Shown: one piece after another, positions 48,060 to 64,000 of the stretch | Layout: every line of letters starts with the position of its first letter | How positions within the stretch are numbered: position 1 is the stretch's first letter | Assembly (NCBI RefSeq): GCF_023159225.1 | Contig: NC_063176.1 | Location: forward strand, 10,800,963-10,864,962 | DNA from: Perognathus longimembris pacificus | Lineage: Eukaryota; Chordata; Mammalia; Rodentia; Heteromyidae | Reading direction: 5' to 3' | DNA length: 64,000 bases | The notes under the pieces: generated by a model | What the model saw: only the letters and a program-made list of their open reading frames with translations | Told to the model about the DNA's origin: nothing | Databases searched by the model: none | Translations under genes and position numbers: made by a program

Positions 48060-48968
48060 TTTCTTTTATTTTTTACCTAAAAATAATTGCATTGAGGTTA
48101 CAGTTATATAAGTCAGGTAAAAAGTATATCTCTTTTCCAGCAATGTCAACCCATCCTTCAGTCTCTCCTGAAGTGTGTTTCCCCTCCTGTCTCTATCCAT
48201 AAGTTGTACAGTTCATTTTCAAGGTAGTGTCTAGTGAGTGCCAGTGTTGCATTTGTTCATCCTTTGTCCCTCCATTTCCCTGCCATTACACTTCCAAAGA
48301 CAGATAGAAAAATAAAAGGGGGGGAGGAGAACCCAAAAACAACAACAAAGAAACAATCCCTTTGTTTACATTTCCTAGAGTTTATGTTGATAAATATTAT
48401 TGTATATGATCCGAGGCATATAGGCATTGTGTGTTTGTGTTTCTCTCCTAAAAGTATCCTCTTTTTATCTCTCTATGCTTGAGGGTCTAGAGTCCTATAT
48501 ATAGATGCCAGTATATTTTAGATTTGGTTTCTGTATATTAGAGAAACCAGGAATCTTTTATCTCTCTTTTTTTTTCAAATTTTTATTATCAAACTAATGT
48601 ATAGAGAGGTTACAGTTTCATACGTTAGGCATTGGATACATTTCCTTTTATCTCTCTTAACTTGCCTTTCCTTACTTAACATGACTTATTCCAGGTCCAT
48701 TCGTTTCCCTGAAAATGCCATAATATCATTCTTTCTAATGGCTGTGTAAAATGTCATGATGCATACCTCCCGCAATTTGGGGAACGACCCATCTATTGCC
48801 AGGCATCTGGGATGTTTCCATTGCTCTGCGATTGTGACGATGCAGCAACGAATACGGTATCTTGGCTCGTGGTGTCCTGGGTAGGTGCCCAAGAGTGTTA
48901 TCACTGGGTCACAGTGAAGAAGTACGTTTAGGTTTTCGAGGAACCTCTACGTTAATATTTGAGCCCTC
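48060..48968 (-). mobile_element. Old LINE-1 3' end (ORF2 C-terminus plus 3' UTR)
   Basis: Minus reading from about 48960: ORF2 C-terminal codons (WKHPRCLAIDGSFPKL, FYTAIRKNDIMAFSGK) followed by a distinct 3' UTR (CAATGTCAACCCATCCTTC; AGTTGTACAGTTCATTTTC on the plus strand). It is a different, older L1 subfamily than the 22519 copy, and is split by a short younger L1 stub at 48569-48644. Confidence 0.8.
48569..48644 (-). mobile_element. 76-bp LINE-1 stub with target-site duplication
   Basis: Only the 3'-most part of the young L1 3' UTR: poly-T, ATTATCAAACTAATGTATAG, TTAGGCATTGGATACATTTC. The 14-base duplication CTTTTATCTCTCTT is perfect at 48555-48568 and 48645-48658. An extremely 5'-truncated retrotransposition into an older L1. 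Confidence 0.93.
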
Positions 48969-49437
48969 TATCTACAGAACAATATTTGCTTTGCGTTTTT
49001 CTTGAACGCATGTTTTGTAGGTGATGTTTCATGCCTTGAATACATTTTATCTAACTCCTCCTTTCCTTACTCCAGATCTAGTTCCCTTAGGACCTAACGA
49101 AGAAGTGAGGGAAGACATACATAGGAGATGACACAGTAGGCAGGCCCTTCACTCTGCCACCCACAGGGCTCTCGCCACCATTCCTGAGCACAGCATAACC
49201 GTGGGACTGGTTGGTGTGGCCTTTTCTGTATAACTATCTTTCCGGTCATTTCTGTCTGTGATGAGATTTTGGAGAAGGCACAATGCAGACATTGCATCCA
49301 ACAATCCTCCTAATCATTGAGGTTTTGATTAAGTAGTAGAGTGCCTTAGACATCTAAAAGGGACATTTTAACATCTCTAAATCTTCTCAGCAGGGTTTAT
49401 CAGTGTCTCCACTTCTACAGATCCCAACTCAACAAAC

Positions 49438-49655
49438 AAGCCCATGGTTAGTGGCTTGTAACTATAATCTCAGCTTTGGTGGGAGTCAGAGGTAAGGAAA
49501 TCCTAGTAGGCCAAATGACACACTACCTGAAATATAGCTAAACAAAAACAAGAACAAAAAGGTTGAAGAGGATGGGTCAAATGGCCCAGCACCTTCATAA
49601 TAAGCCTGAGATCCTGAATTTAAAAACTCAGTATCACCAAAAGATAAGCAGTGTG
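49438..49655 (+). mobile_element. Old B1-ID type dimeric SINE
   Basis: B1-like left (GTTAGTGGCTTGTAACTATA; GGGAGTCAGAGGTAAGGAAA; ACTACCTGAAATATAGCTAA), then tRNA-like right (GATGGGTCAAATGGCCCAG; GAGATCCTGAATTTAAAAAC). Confidence 0.55.
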
Positions 49656-49863
49656 AGCTACTAGACACCACCTCTGCCCTCTGCCCAGTGTAGAGTTCCA
49701 TGCAAAGTTAGTGAGCATCAAGATCGAGAACTCTGAAGCCTGTTTCAAAACTTGACTTTGCCAGGGTCTCTAGGTGCCTGCTACAGTTGGAGCGGCTCTT
49801 TGCTCCTGTGACAGGTTCTTGCGTGTTCACTCTTTGGTCTCCACATTATTATTTTTTTAATTT

Positions 49864-49962
49864 TTATTCTGAATGATCATCCTCAAGAAGATCTCTAGGC
49901 TTATTGCTTTCAACATGTTCCTTGTCCATCAAGACTTCAAATCCGGAAGAACAGTAGTGTTG
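49864..49962 (-). other. Short coding-like frame, unassigned
   Basis: A minus-strand frame of about 32 codons ends in TAA and contains EVLMDKEHVESNKPRDLLED, with a balanced, hydrophilic composition unlike the flanks, followed by an A-rich stretch. It may be the tail of a decayed retrocopy. No parent recognised. Confidence 0.2.
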
Positions 49963-50097
49963 TCAGTGAATAATGTGGGTCCCCGGACTTTGGGAGAGGT
50001 AAAAAAAATCAGTACTGTAAGCAGTCAAGACTTAACTGCTAATGCTTTTAGTCCTCACAACCCAGCCCCGCCCCACTTGTACCCCACTAAGGAAGCT

Positions 50098-50348
50098 ATG
50101 GCACCTATTGGTTGGCAAGGATTCACAAATCCGGTAAAGAATTCATTTCTTTTTGGACAGTGTCACCCCCTCCCTCACTCTCTCCCGTATGCCCCCTCCC
50201 CTGCCTACCCTCAAGTTGGATAGTTCATTTTCAGCATAGTGTCTAGGGAGAACCACTGCTGCATTTGATCTCCTTTTGTCCTGCCAGTTCTGTGCACCCG
50301 CTTTTATTTTGGTATTTTTAAGCACTATTTTGGGCAGTATGGTGATTG
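50098..50348 (-). mobile_element. Old LINE-1 3' UTR fragment
   Basis: Shares TTCATTTCTTTTTGGACAGT..GTCACC, a CT-rich tract, AAGTTGGATAGTTCATTTTC and TAGTGTCTAGGGAG with the 48060 and 60247 copies. Confidence 0.7.
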
Positions 50349-50399
50349 TACTCATTGCATCATGATGGCTAGCATGGTGTGATCCCATTTGAGCATCAC

Positions 50400-50515
50400 C
50401 TGTATTTGATCTTTTGTGGGTTATTTTGAAGGAAGCTAGCTTTGCTGTCCAAGCTGGCTTCTAACTATGAATCTCTAAATTTCAGCCATCTGAGTAGCTG
50501 CCACTGTGCTTTTAA
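50400..50515 (-). mobile_element. B1/7SL SINE remnant
   Basis: Complement of a B1 monomer: GCTTTGCTGTCCAAGCTGGC, TCTAACTATGAATCTCTAAA, GCCATCTGAGTAGCTGCCAC. Confidence 0.55.
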
Positions 50516-51828
50516 GTCAGGAATTTTCAATGTAATATTTTAGTTTGTGAAAAAAGAAAAGTTCTAATATTCAGTGTGGCAAGCTCACACTCACAATTCT
50601 ATTTTTGATGTTAAGTATTTTAATTGCATCAAATAATATTTCAAGTTTGCATAGGGAAAATACTTCATAGTGTGGTAAATTATGTAATTTGATGTAAAAA
50701 CAATGTATCTTTCTAAATTTAGTACTATAGATCAGTTTTGTACTTCAGTGGTAACTTTTACTCCTTGGTAATTGTTTTACTCATGTGTTCTTGAAGGGCA
50801 AATTTTAAATAAAATTTATGCAGAAGTAGAGTAGCTTATAAGCAATTCTGTGTATACATTCATATTTATTCTCAAAACTTATGACAAATGTACATTTTTA
50901 CAGAGTTTTCTGCCTTTCAATGGCTTTAAGTCTTCAATTCAGATGTAGTAGTAAAAAATAGACTACAGTAAAATAGATGCTTTTGCAAAATTCTATTAAT
51001 ACCTTATTCAAAATGTTCAGACGTGAAGATGATAAGGAAATTCTGTAAAGGATGTGTCTCTGAGCAAAACTGACAGAAAAAAACTCCTTATCTATATATA
51101 AATAATGGCCAAGCTGTTGTTTCCTACTGTTTCTGATAAAGGAGAGGTCAATTTTGTAGATGTTTTCTGACAGAATGAGGACTTACATGTTATCCCTGAT
51201 TAGGTGAATAATGTCCCATGGCATTTTCTGCATCGACACAACTTAGAAATGACACCTCATTTGCTGCTCCACCTGACCTTCCTCTTCTCCTCATATTGTA
51301 TCTTCAGCTCACAATGGGATTGAAAATATGTCTAAAGCTCCAAAAGTAAAATGCACTTATTCTCAAGACTTGCAAAATAAAAATGAGATAATTATCATTA
51401 ATGATATGCTTACCTTTTGTTTCTATGAATAAATATAAATATCCACATCATAGCCACTAATGCTTACAAATGCACAGCTGGTATTTGGTTTGAGTAAAAT
51501 TAGAGTTTAATTATAGATTCCCATTGAATTTTTGGTAGCACAAACTAAATATGTATATATATTTTTTGAATTTATATAATTTTTTACATACTTGATTTTA
51601 CTTTGATGGATTGTGTAAAACCATGGGAAATCAGTATGCTAAATAATACATTTCCCTGTGTGATTTTTTTTTAGTTTTTGTATCATCTGAAAAAAAATCA
51701 AGGAGACAAATGAAGTTTTGAGACTCATATTTATGGAGAAATAGTAAGTCCATTTTTCACACACATAAAACATATACATTGAAAGAATTTCTTCCATTTA
51801 GATATATAAATAGATATTTTATATAAAG
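50516..51828. other. Unique AT-rich sequence
   Basis: Nothing recognised. Confidence 0.5.
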
Positions 51829-51886
51829 TAAGGAAAAAGCAAGCAAGAAAGGAACAAAGAAAGAGAAAAAGAAAGAAAAGAAAAAT
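51829..51886. repeat. GAAA-rich purine tract
   Basis: Imperfect GAAA/AAAG repeats forming a purine-only stretch. Confidence 0.8.
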
Positions 51887-52750
51887 CTAGCACAGCCATA
51901 TTTACAGAAAAGTGTATAGTCTAAGGTTAAAAATAAACAATACTACATATCAATAAGAAATGCCACAAATAGATTAATTTTCCAAGAAACGTTATATAAA
52001 TACAGTACTATCTGATACATTTTATAAATATCGCATAGAAAAAATAAACATAAAGATATACAAAGCAGAATTGAACAAGGGCTATATAGGATGAGGAATC
52101 TAATTTCAACACTCAATAGAAAAGCAGGAGAGCATGGAGAAAAGTTACATAGCACAATATCAACATCTGATGGGGCAACAATATAGAATTGGTGTAGAAG
52201 AACAGTGTGGATGCATTTCTTTTTCTTATTCACAAAAAATTTTTAAAATCTTTACCAAATTGTTTCTTTTTTAAATTTTTTTAAATCCAAAATACAACTG
52301 TAGACTTTGAAATATAAATGAAAACTAACAGGATAAACCTAGACTCCTCGTGCATACTCACAAATTGAATAATACATGCCAAAAATAATGTTGAATGCAA
52401 CAATGCAGAAATTAGGAAATAATTTTACACTTAATGATAATGGATATACTATCCATTGGAACTTGAGTCATAGAACTAAAGCCATGATTACTGGAAATTT
52501 TCAGTAGTGGTTACATAATATGTACAACAAATTTCAAAATATGATTCATAAATCTATCATAACTTATGTAACTAAGGTAAATAAATAGTAATGTTACAAG
52601 TAGATATTACTAACAGAGAAAATAATGACCTGCTAGTGAAAAATCAACAAAGTCCAACTACTTACAAACAGGCTTACAAGGTTTGATGCCCAGGTAAAAA
52701 GAAGAAGTCAAGGAAAAGAGAAAAACCTCCCTCTCTGTAGCACTGACAAG
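51887..52750. other. Unique AT-rich sequence
   Basis: Nothing recognised; the 96-codon minus frame at 52233-51943 is AT-driven. Confidence 0.45.
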
Positions 52751-52751
52751 A

Positions 52752-53006
52752 TAACTTCTTCTGGGCCTGTAGTGCTAGCTATTCAGAAGGCTGAGATTTC
52801 AGAATCCTGATTTGAAATCAGCCTGAGGAGGAAAGTTTGTGAGACTTTTATCTCCAAGTAACTACCCAACCCTCTCAAAAAAAACCCAAAAACCTGGAAA
52901 TGGACTTGTAACTCAAGGCTAGAATGCTGGCCTTGGGATAAACAAAAACAAAAAAGAAACAGAAAACCCCTGGGACAGTGCCCTGCCCCTGAGTTCAAGT
53001 CACACA
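52752..53006 (+). mobile_element. 7SL-Geo dimeric SINE
   Basis: Left part GGGCCTGTAGTGCTAGCTAT, CTTTTATCTCCAAGTAACTA. Right part GGACTTGTAACTCAAGGCTA, GCCCCTGAGTTCAAGTCAC, with an extra A-rich insertion at 52945-52965. Confidence 0.75.
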
Positions 53007-53534
53007 GAGTTCCACTCTACTATCTAGACCTTTTGTAGTTAAGTAGGCATTTTCACTGGAGTTAGGAATCTAATTAAAGCAAGCAAAATCACACCAGTTT
53101 TATTAATTTTACATCTCCATGTGGATATTTGCAAGAAAATGAAGTTTGAAGAAATGACGTAAGCAAGGTAGTGTTAAACTTTTGAGACTAATTATGGTTT
53201 GTTGGTGTGGGAATGACAGGCCAAGTGTTTCACTGGTACATTTATGGAGGAGGACAATCAAAAGATGAAGCTCTCTTCAATGAGTTACTCAGATGGATTA
53301 CAATCCCAATTATTAATCTCTGGGGATTAAACAATTTCTTTAGCATGATGTAGGAGTTTGTTGCTCCCCAAAGAATCTTTAGGGCTTATAACTCATAGGA
53401 AAAGACCTGATGAACTACCATTTCTGAAGTTACAGTTCCTAAAGTGAATTATGTTTGAAGTAATGGATATAGAATGTCAGCATATTTTGAGCTGGCATAT
53501 CCTTAACTCAATATTTATTATTGAGATTTTCATT
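53007..53534. other. Unique sequence
   Basis: Nothing recognised. Confidence 0.45.
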
Positions 53535-53745
53535 CAAATTCCATTGTTCATTACTTTTGACTCAAGGGTTATTTAAAAATATGTTCTTTTGCTTCTGAAT
53601 GCTTGAGTACAGCTCATTTATTTGTATTACTTATTTCTTATTAAATCCATTGTGGTCTCAGAGTAAGCTTTGTATTACTGAAATCTATTTAAATTTATTT
53701 AAACTTATGTTCTTGCTCATAATTCTGATTGGTATTTTATATACT
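53535..53745 (-). mobile_element. Old LINE-1 ORF2 fragment
   Basis: CCATTGTGGTCTCAGAGTAA, CTGAAATCTATTTAAATTTA, TTTTGACTCAAGGGTTATTT match the complement of an ORF2 interior segment. Degenerate. Confidence 0.55.
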
Positions 53746-53950
53746 ACAGATGATTAAAGCACAATAATTCCTTCTACTTGGAGATTCTATGAAGAAGTTT
53801 TAAAAGATTTTGGGAAATAAACCATCTGGAATAGGAACAGAAAGTAGAACATTAACAAAGTAAAAATGAATTTAAAGAGTTCCTTAGAGAAACTCAAAGA
53901 AAGATGGTATGAAACAATAAATTGTTTTGTGATTGTTGTGAATATTTCTT

Positions 53951-54007
53951 GTCTATCTCTCTATCATCCAGCTTTCTATCTATCTAACTACCTATTCATC
54001 TATCTGT
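53951..54007. repeat. (TCTA)n-rich imperfect repeat
   Basis: Interrupted CTAT/ATCT units. Confidence 0.8.
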
Positions 54008-54210
54008 AGAATGCAAATATTTTCCTAGCACCAGACATAAAGATTTCATTTCTTAAAGTTACAAAAATATATCTTCTTATTCTCCAGAAAACAAGCTTGG
54101 TTTATTGTGCAGTAATTATTTAAACACTTCTGAGTTTTATTTTTTAATCACAAGTTTCAAGCACTCTAACAATATTACAGTTTCAAACAAAATTCCTGTT
54201 TTACCAGGGA

Positions 54211-54292
54211 CTTTCCTTCCTTCCTTCTTCCTTCCTTCCTTCCTTCCTTCCTTCCTTCCTTCCTTCCTTCCTTCCTTCCTTCCCTTTCTTCC
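54211..54292. repeat. (CTTC)n microsatellite
   Basis: About 18 CTTC/TTCC units with one interruption near 54226. Read through, it yields a Leu-Pro-Ser-Phe protein artefact. Confidence 0.95.
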
Positions 54293-54361
54293 TGGCTCCC
54301 CTTCCCTTTTCTTTCTTTTTTTCTATAAGTTTATTATTTGTCAACTTTCTTTTTTAATTCA

Positions 54362-54572
54362 TTTTTTGCTACTTGGGCTTGAATTCAGGACCTGTGCTAG
54401 GGAGAAGTTCTGCCTTTTGAGCCATGCACCTAGTCTTGTTGGATTTTTTCTGTTTGTTTGTTTATGTTTTTTTGGAATGTGCTGTGATGTTGCCAAGTTC
54501 TGGCTTTGGATGGTGCCTACACCACCCTCAGCTTATGATGGACTAAGGCTACAGGTTTTTAGGCTTTTGGTT
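54362..54572 (-). mobile_element. Old B1-ID type dimeric SINE
   Basis: ID-like complement (TTGGGCTTGAATTCAGGACC; TTCTGCCTTTTGAGCCATGC) then B1 complement (GTGATGTTGCCAAGTTCTGG; GACTAAGGCTACAGG). Confidence 0.6.
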
Positions 54573-55666
54573 TACAGTTAATTTCATAGTTTTCTGAATC
54601 ATCTCCAGCAATTGCCCTTCTCTTTGGCACCAAATTCATGATGATATAAACATAAGCAAGGTACTGAAATCCATCTATTCTGTGTTAAGTTGTTCTTCAA
54701 AAGAACACATCATCTGAAATAATGTTTTCTGAGGATGTACTGATGGAACAAGTATGTAATAAAAATGACATTATTTTACAGGCCTGCTTCATGTAAATGT
54801 GGAATTTTTTTATCATTTTGTGGTGGTAAGGATAAGAAACCCCAGAGTTTATGATAATTTTATAACTAACCATGAAAGTGCACTATTTATGCTTTTTGTA
54901 TGTTGTTCAGTTCAAATTTATTTCTTTTTTAGGAGAAAAATGTGTAGCATGGGGGAATCCATAAGGAAACACTTTTCCACATTAATTTCAACAACACAGC
55001 TATTGATATTTAAAGCCCTGAATTTACAATTGAATTTAATACATGCAAACATAGATACATATATACATACACACTACAAGACAACATTAGTGAGAAACAG
55101 CTTGCTAGAGATAAAAGATATAGGAAATAAAACAAAGCACAGGCATTATAAGTATACATGAAAATTTCTGAATATGTATATATTCCTTCATGTACAGCAC
55201 CTTTAAATATCTAAATTAATTTGCATTATACAAGCTTTAAATGTATATATGGTTGCTACTGGATTATACCTGATGTTCTAATATTGATAGAAAAATAATA
55301 TGTTTATCAGTTCTATATTCTTTGGTGTTTTTGATGAGAAACTTTTATCCTACCTTTTCCCCACACCCCCCATAACAAAGATTCCCTAGTCATACAAAGA
55401 TACTGCCTAGTATCAGGCAGTATTCAGGTGCAAAATAGAAACTACTCAGTCTATTGATGTGGGGACTTTTCTGATTGATGATCAACTTGATAATTATAAT
55501 AGTTGTGTGTTGTCTAATGCATTACTGAATCCTTTTAAGGCCATTGAATGATATCAAACTAATAGCCAGATACTGAGCTGATTCTAGATAGTTAAAATTA
55601 TGAAGTTGAATTCTACATATTTTTAAAGTATACAGTTAGGAAATATAATGATTTTGTTTATTTGCA
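54573..55666. other. Unique AT-rich sequence
   Basis: No gene recognised. The open frame of 120 codons at 54799-55161 has no motifs and codes through AT-rich, repeat-like sequence. Confidence 0.45.
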
Positions 55667-55667
55667 T

Positions 55668-56180
55668 GTGGGCAATTGTGTGGTTTAAACTCAGGCCCTG
55701 GGTTCTGTCCCTAAGATTTTTGTGCTCAAGGCTAGGGCAATAGCATTTGAGCCACAGATGTAATTCAAGCTTGGGTAGCTCTTGTTGCGGTTTGAAAGTT
55801 AATTGAATAAACACAACAGGGCCACTCACTAGATGTTATGTGGAAAATGAACTGTAGGTTTTGTGGTTGGGGACAGTAGCGAAAAACTGGGAGAGAGCAA
55901 GGGGGGGAGGGGGGACATGGTTCAAAAAGAATTGTACTTATTACCTGACTTATGTAAATGTGACCTCTCTGTATATAACCTCCACGATATATTTTTTAAA
56001 AGACATTGTAGAGATCAAACTGAGGAACATACACAATAAATATAATAGTGAACTGTTTTTTGTTTTTTTTTAAAAAAAAGAAAGAAAAGTTGGCCATAAG
56101 AATCTCACAAACTTTCCTAACCAGGCAAGATTCAAACCACGATTTACAAATCTCAGCTTCCAGAATAGTAGGATTGCTGG
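55668..56180 (-). mobile_element. 7SL-Geo SINE split by an insertion
   Basis: The Geo half complement is at 55668-55800 (TTTAAACTCAGGCCCTGGGT; GCATTTGAGCCACAGATG). The 7SL half complement resumes at about 56085 (AAGAATCTCACAAACTTTCC; AATCTCAGCTTCCAGAATAG). The 280-base gap between holds L1 sequence. The joined halves would make one normal-length minus-strand SINE. Confidence 0.65.
55801..56084 (+). mobile_element. LINE-1 3' end inside a SINE
   Basis: The G-rich tract (GGGGGGGAGGGGGGACATGG at 55900-55919), AATTGTACTTATTACCTGAC and GTGACCTCTCTGTATATAAC are the L1 3' terminal block. A short AAAGTT repeat at both junctions (about 55795 and 56087) could be the target-site duplication. Further A-rich sequence of unclear origin fills 56010-56084. 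Confidence 0.6.
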
Positions 56181-57169
56181 AAATTATGAAGCTTTTAAAG
56201 GATGATTCTTTCTTTGCTTGACTAGCTGACTACATATTACCAGATGGCTACTTGGTAAAAACATGCTTATCTTACAAAAATATTTGGAAATATTTTTATC
56301 TCATTTAAGAACTTCAATAACAATATTTTATAGCACATGCACTTGATCTGACAACTGGAAATTATCTAGAAATTACCAAGTATAAACAGTGCTAATTTAA
56401 AATAGATAAACCTAAAAATTCCCTCAAAATTTTACTTCAGTATTTCATAATTCAGTTATCTCTAATGAATACGTATGGGGCCACTCAAACACCCAAATCA
56501 ACTGGTTTGGAAAAAATAAATATTTGAAATATGAAAATTAAAATTTTTATTCTAATATGAAATTACATAATTTTGTCATATACTATGTGACAATTATAAA
56601 TGCATATATTTCAAAATGTATATGTGTAATTTATTTTTGAGAGTATATATATTATTTACACATGTATACTTTACATATGTATAAGTTAGATGAGTATAAA
56701 CAAGTCATTTACAAATACATGTTTCAAAATGTTTCACATTCAAAAACACTTAATGTCAAAATAAGATTTAAATTGTTATAATTCCAGAATTGTGATATAT
56801 ATGAAGAAATGATACATAAGTATTCATGAAAAAATCACTTTTAACATTTCTAAATACATAAGAAATTAATAACACAGAACTGTAAAGATACATTAGACTA
56901 TAAAGAAAAACTTATTATCAATATATTGTGATAAAAAATATGATTTAAAGGTCATAACATTCAAAAATGTTACCTCAGTATTCACTTATTTTTATTATCT
57001 TAAGAAAATTGGGATGTGAATTACTAATGAGGTAAGAAATTTTGTTCAAAGTTCCAATGCTTGTGGTAGGTAGTCCAAGAATTTTTTTCACTGATTTTAA
57101 TTATAACTTCATTTCTCATTACTTTAAGACATCTATGTTCAATTTGGATACATCATACAATTGTATAAT
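56181..57169. other. AT-rich sequence downstream of TECRL
   Basis: Non-repetitive and very AT-rich. It may include the distal TECRL 3' UTR if a downstream poly(A) site is used: AATAAA hexamers on the minus strand include 56996-56991. Confidence 0.4.
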
Positions 57170-57175
57170 TTTATT
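57170..57175 (-). terminator. Alternative poly(A) signal for TECRL
   Basis: AATAAA on the minus strand about 115 bases past the stop codon. If used, the 3' UTR would be roughly 135 bases. Confidence 0.3.
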
Positions 57176-57284
57176 CAGTAAGGATCTTGTTGTTCATGAA
57201 CTAACAGCATACTAGCCAGTTTTGACCGCATGGTTAGAGAAAGTCACATATTGTGTTTCTTGATATGTTGTGAAAAAACCTTGT

Positions 57285-57289
57285 TTTAT

Positions 57290-57290
<1 letters not shown>
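57285..57290 (-). terminator. Poly(A) signal overlapping the TECRL stop codon
   Basis: The stop is followed by ATAAAAC, so AATAAA begins at the last base of TAA. A T-rich/GT-containing stretch (GGTTTTTTCAC, then TATGTGAC) follows within about 10-45 bases, as expected downstream of a cleavage site. Use of this signal is inference. Confidence 0.35.
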
Positions 57291-63364
<6,074 letters not shown>

Positions 63365-64000
63365 CTGTAAGATACATTAAATAATATCTGTGTGATATTC
63401 CTGTGTCTACTAAAAACATATTCTAAAGAAATATCAAACCACATCAATATATTAACTGGAGATTATATACACACATATGACATGTATATATTGTTTATAC
63501 GTATGTGTAATATAGATGATTGATAGGTAGATAAATAGATATAATACTTATAAGAAGACATTTTTTGACAATGCAGCTGTATGTAGCTGTATGTGAGTTG
63601 TGTGTGGGCATATTAAATCCAATATTACTGGTACATTACAAATTAAGAAGATATTTTTTACTCTCTTTGATAGCCAGTTCAATATGCCTCATTAAAAAGA
63701 AGGTACTAGTCAAACATGCTAGCATATTCCTGTCATTTCAGCTCCTCGGGAAGGGGATGCAGGAAAACAATACTTTTGAAGCTGTCCTGGGCAAAATTTA
63801 AATTTATATTTTTTTAAATTTATAAGTATAAATTTATAATTTAAAATGTAATTTATAATTTCAAAAATAAGCATGAAACGAATTGTTTAGGGTGCATGGT
63901 TCAAGGTGTTGAACACTACTCTGTCAGGCCTAAGGCAATGATAGCTTCACAGACACTGGAAAAGGAAGAGGAAGGATCAAAAAGAAAGAAGAAAGGAACA
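63365..64000. other. TECRL intron at window edge
   Basis: AT-rich intronic sequence; no further TECRL exon was found before the edge. Holds a TATA/CATA-rich stretch near 63460-63545 and a SINE piece at 63703-63800. Confidence 0.55.
63703..63800 (+). mobile_element. 7SL-like SINE left monomer in TECRL intron
   Basis: CAAACATGCTAGCATATTCC, TTTCAGCTCCTCGGGAAGGG, GAAGCTGTCCTGGGCAAAAT follow the 7SL-like left half; the right half is absent. Confidence 0.6.

Noticed and set aside
49873..50223. 116-codon plus-strand frame
   Set aside because: The second half is antisense to an L1 3' UTR (Pro/Ser-rich from C-rich DNA). No splice or start context.
54105..54581. 158-codon plus-strand open frame
   Set aside because: It runs through the (CTTC)n microsatellite and an inverted SINE, giving Leu-Pro-Ser-Phe repeats. 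Not a gene.

Overview
The window looks like AT-rich nuclear DNA from a rodent, most likely of the superfamily Geomyoidea (pocket mice, kangaroo rats, pocket gophers). The main evidence is seven near-full-length copies of a dimeric SINE: a tRNA-Ala/ID-like left half with an intact B box (GGTTCGATTCC) joined to a non-tRNA right half. This matches the IDL-Geo SINE described from that group. Numerous LINE-1 3' ends, 7SL-derived SINEs, microsatellites and one MLT1-type LTR complete a typical mammalian intergenic and intronic landscape. There are no bacterial-style operons, CRISPR arrays or long intact ORFs.

The one confident protein-coding gene is at the right end on the minus strand. Four short exons (63364-63307, 59790-59705, 58262-58217, 57417-57290) have canonical AG/GT borders and join in one uninterrupted frame. 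They encode the last 105 residues of a polytopic membrane protein ending IIPFLL and carrying CPNYTYE, which I recognise as TECRL (trans-2,3-enoyl-CoA reductase-like, steroid 5-alpha-reductase superfamily). The 5' exons lie beyond the right edge. Its stop codon overlaps an AATAAA hexamer. Introns hold an antisense LINE-1, an IDL-Geo copy and several older SINEs.

Positions 1 to about 57,150 lie downstream of the gene and read as gene desert. This fits the large gene-poor interval known on the 3' side of TECRL in other mammals. Layout: L1 3' ends at 0.45-2.7 kb; a decayed coding-like segment at 3.8-4.3 kb; a possible conserved regulatory block at 6.7-7.2 kb; a repeat-dense stretch at 7.3-22.9 kb with nested SINE-in-L1 insertions; mostly unique AT-rich DNA at 23-37 kb; a polyadenylated retrocopy at 37.2-37.7 kb; unique DNA to 40 kb; then alternating SINE, L1 and LTR fragments and unique sequence to the gene.

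The most informative points are the TECRL 3' end, the two dimeric SINE families that share the same right monomer, clean target-site duplications marking recent retroposition (including a 76-bp L1 stub), L1 pieces arranged in inverted orientation, and a few unexplained coding-like or exon-like segments. I found no sign of a previously undescribed multi-gene system.
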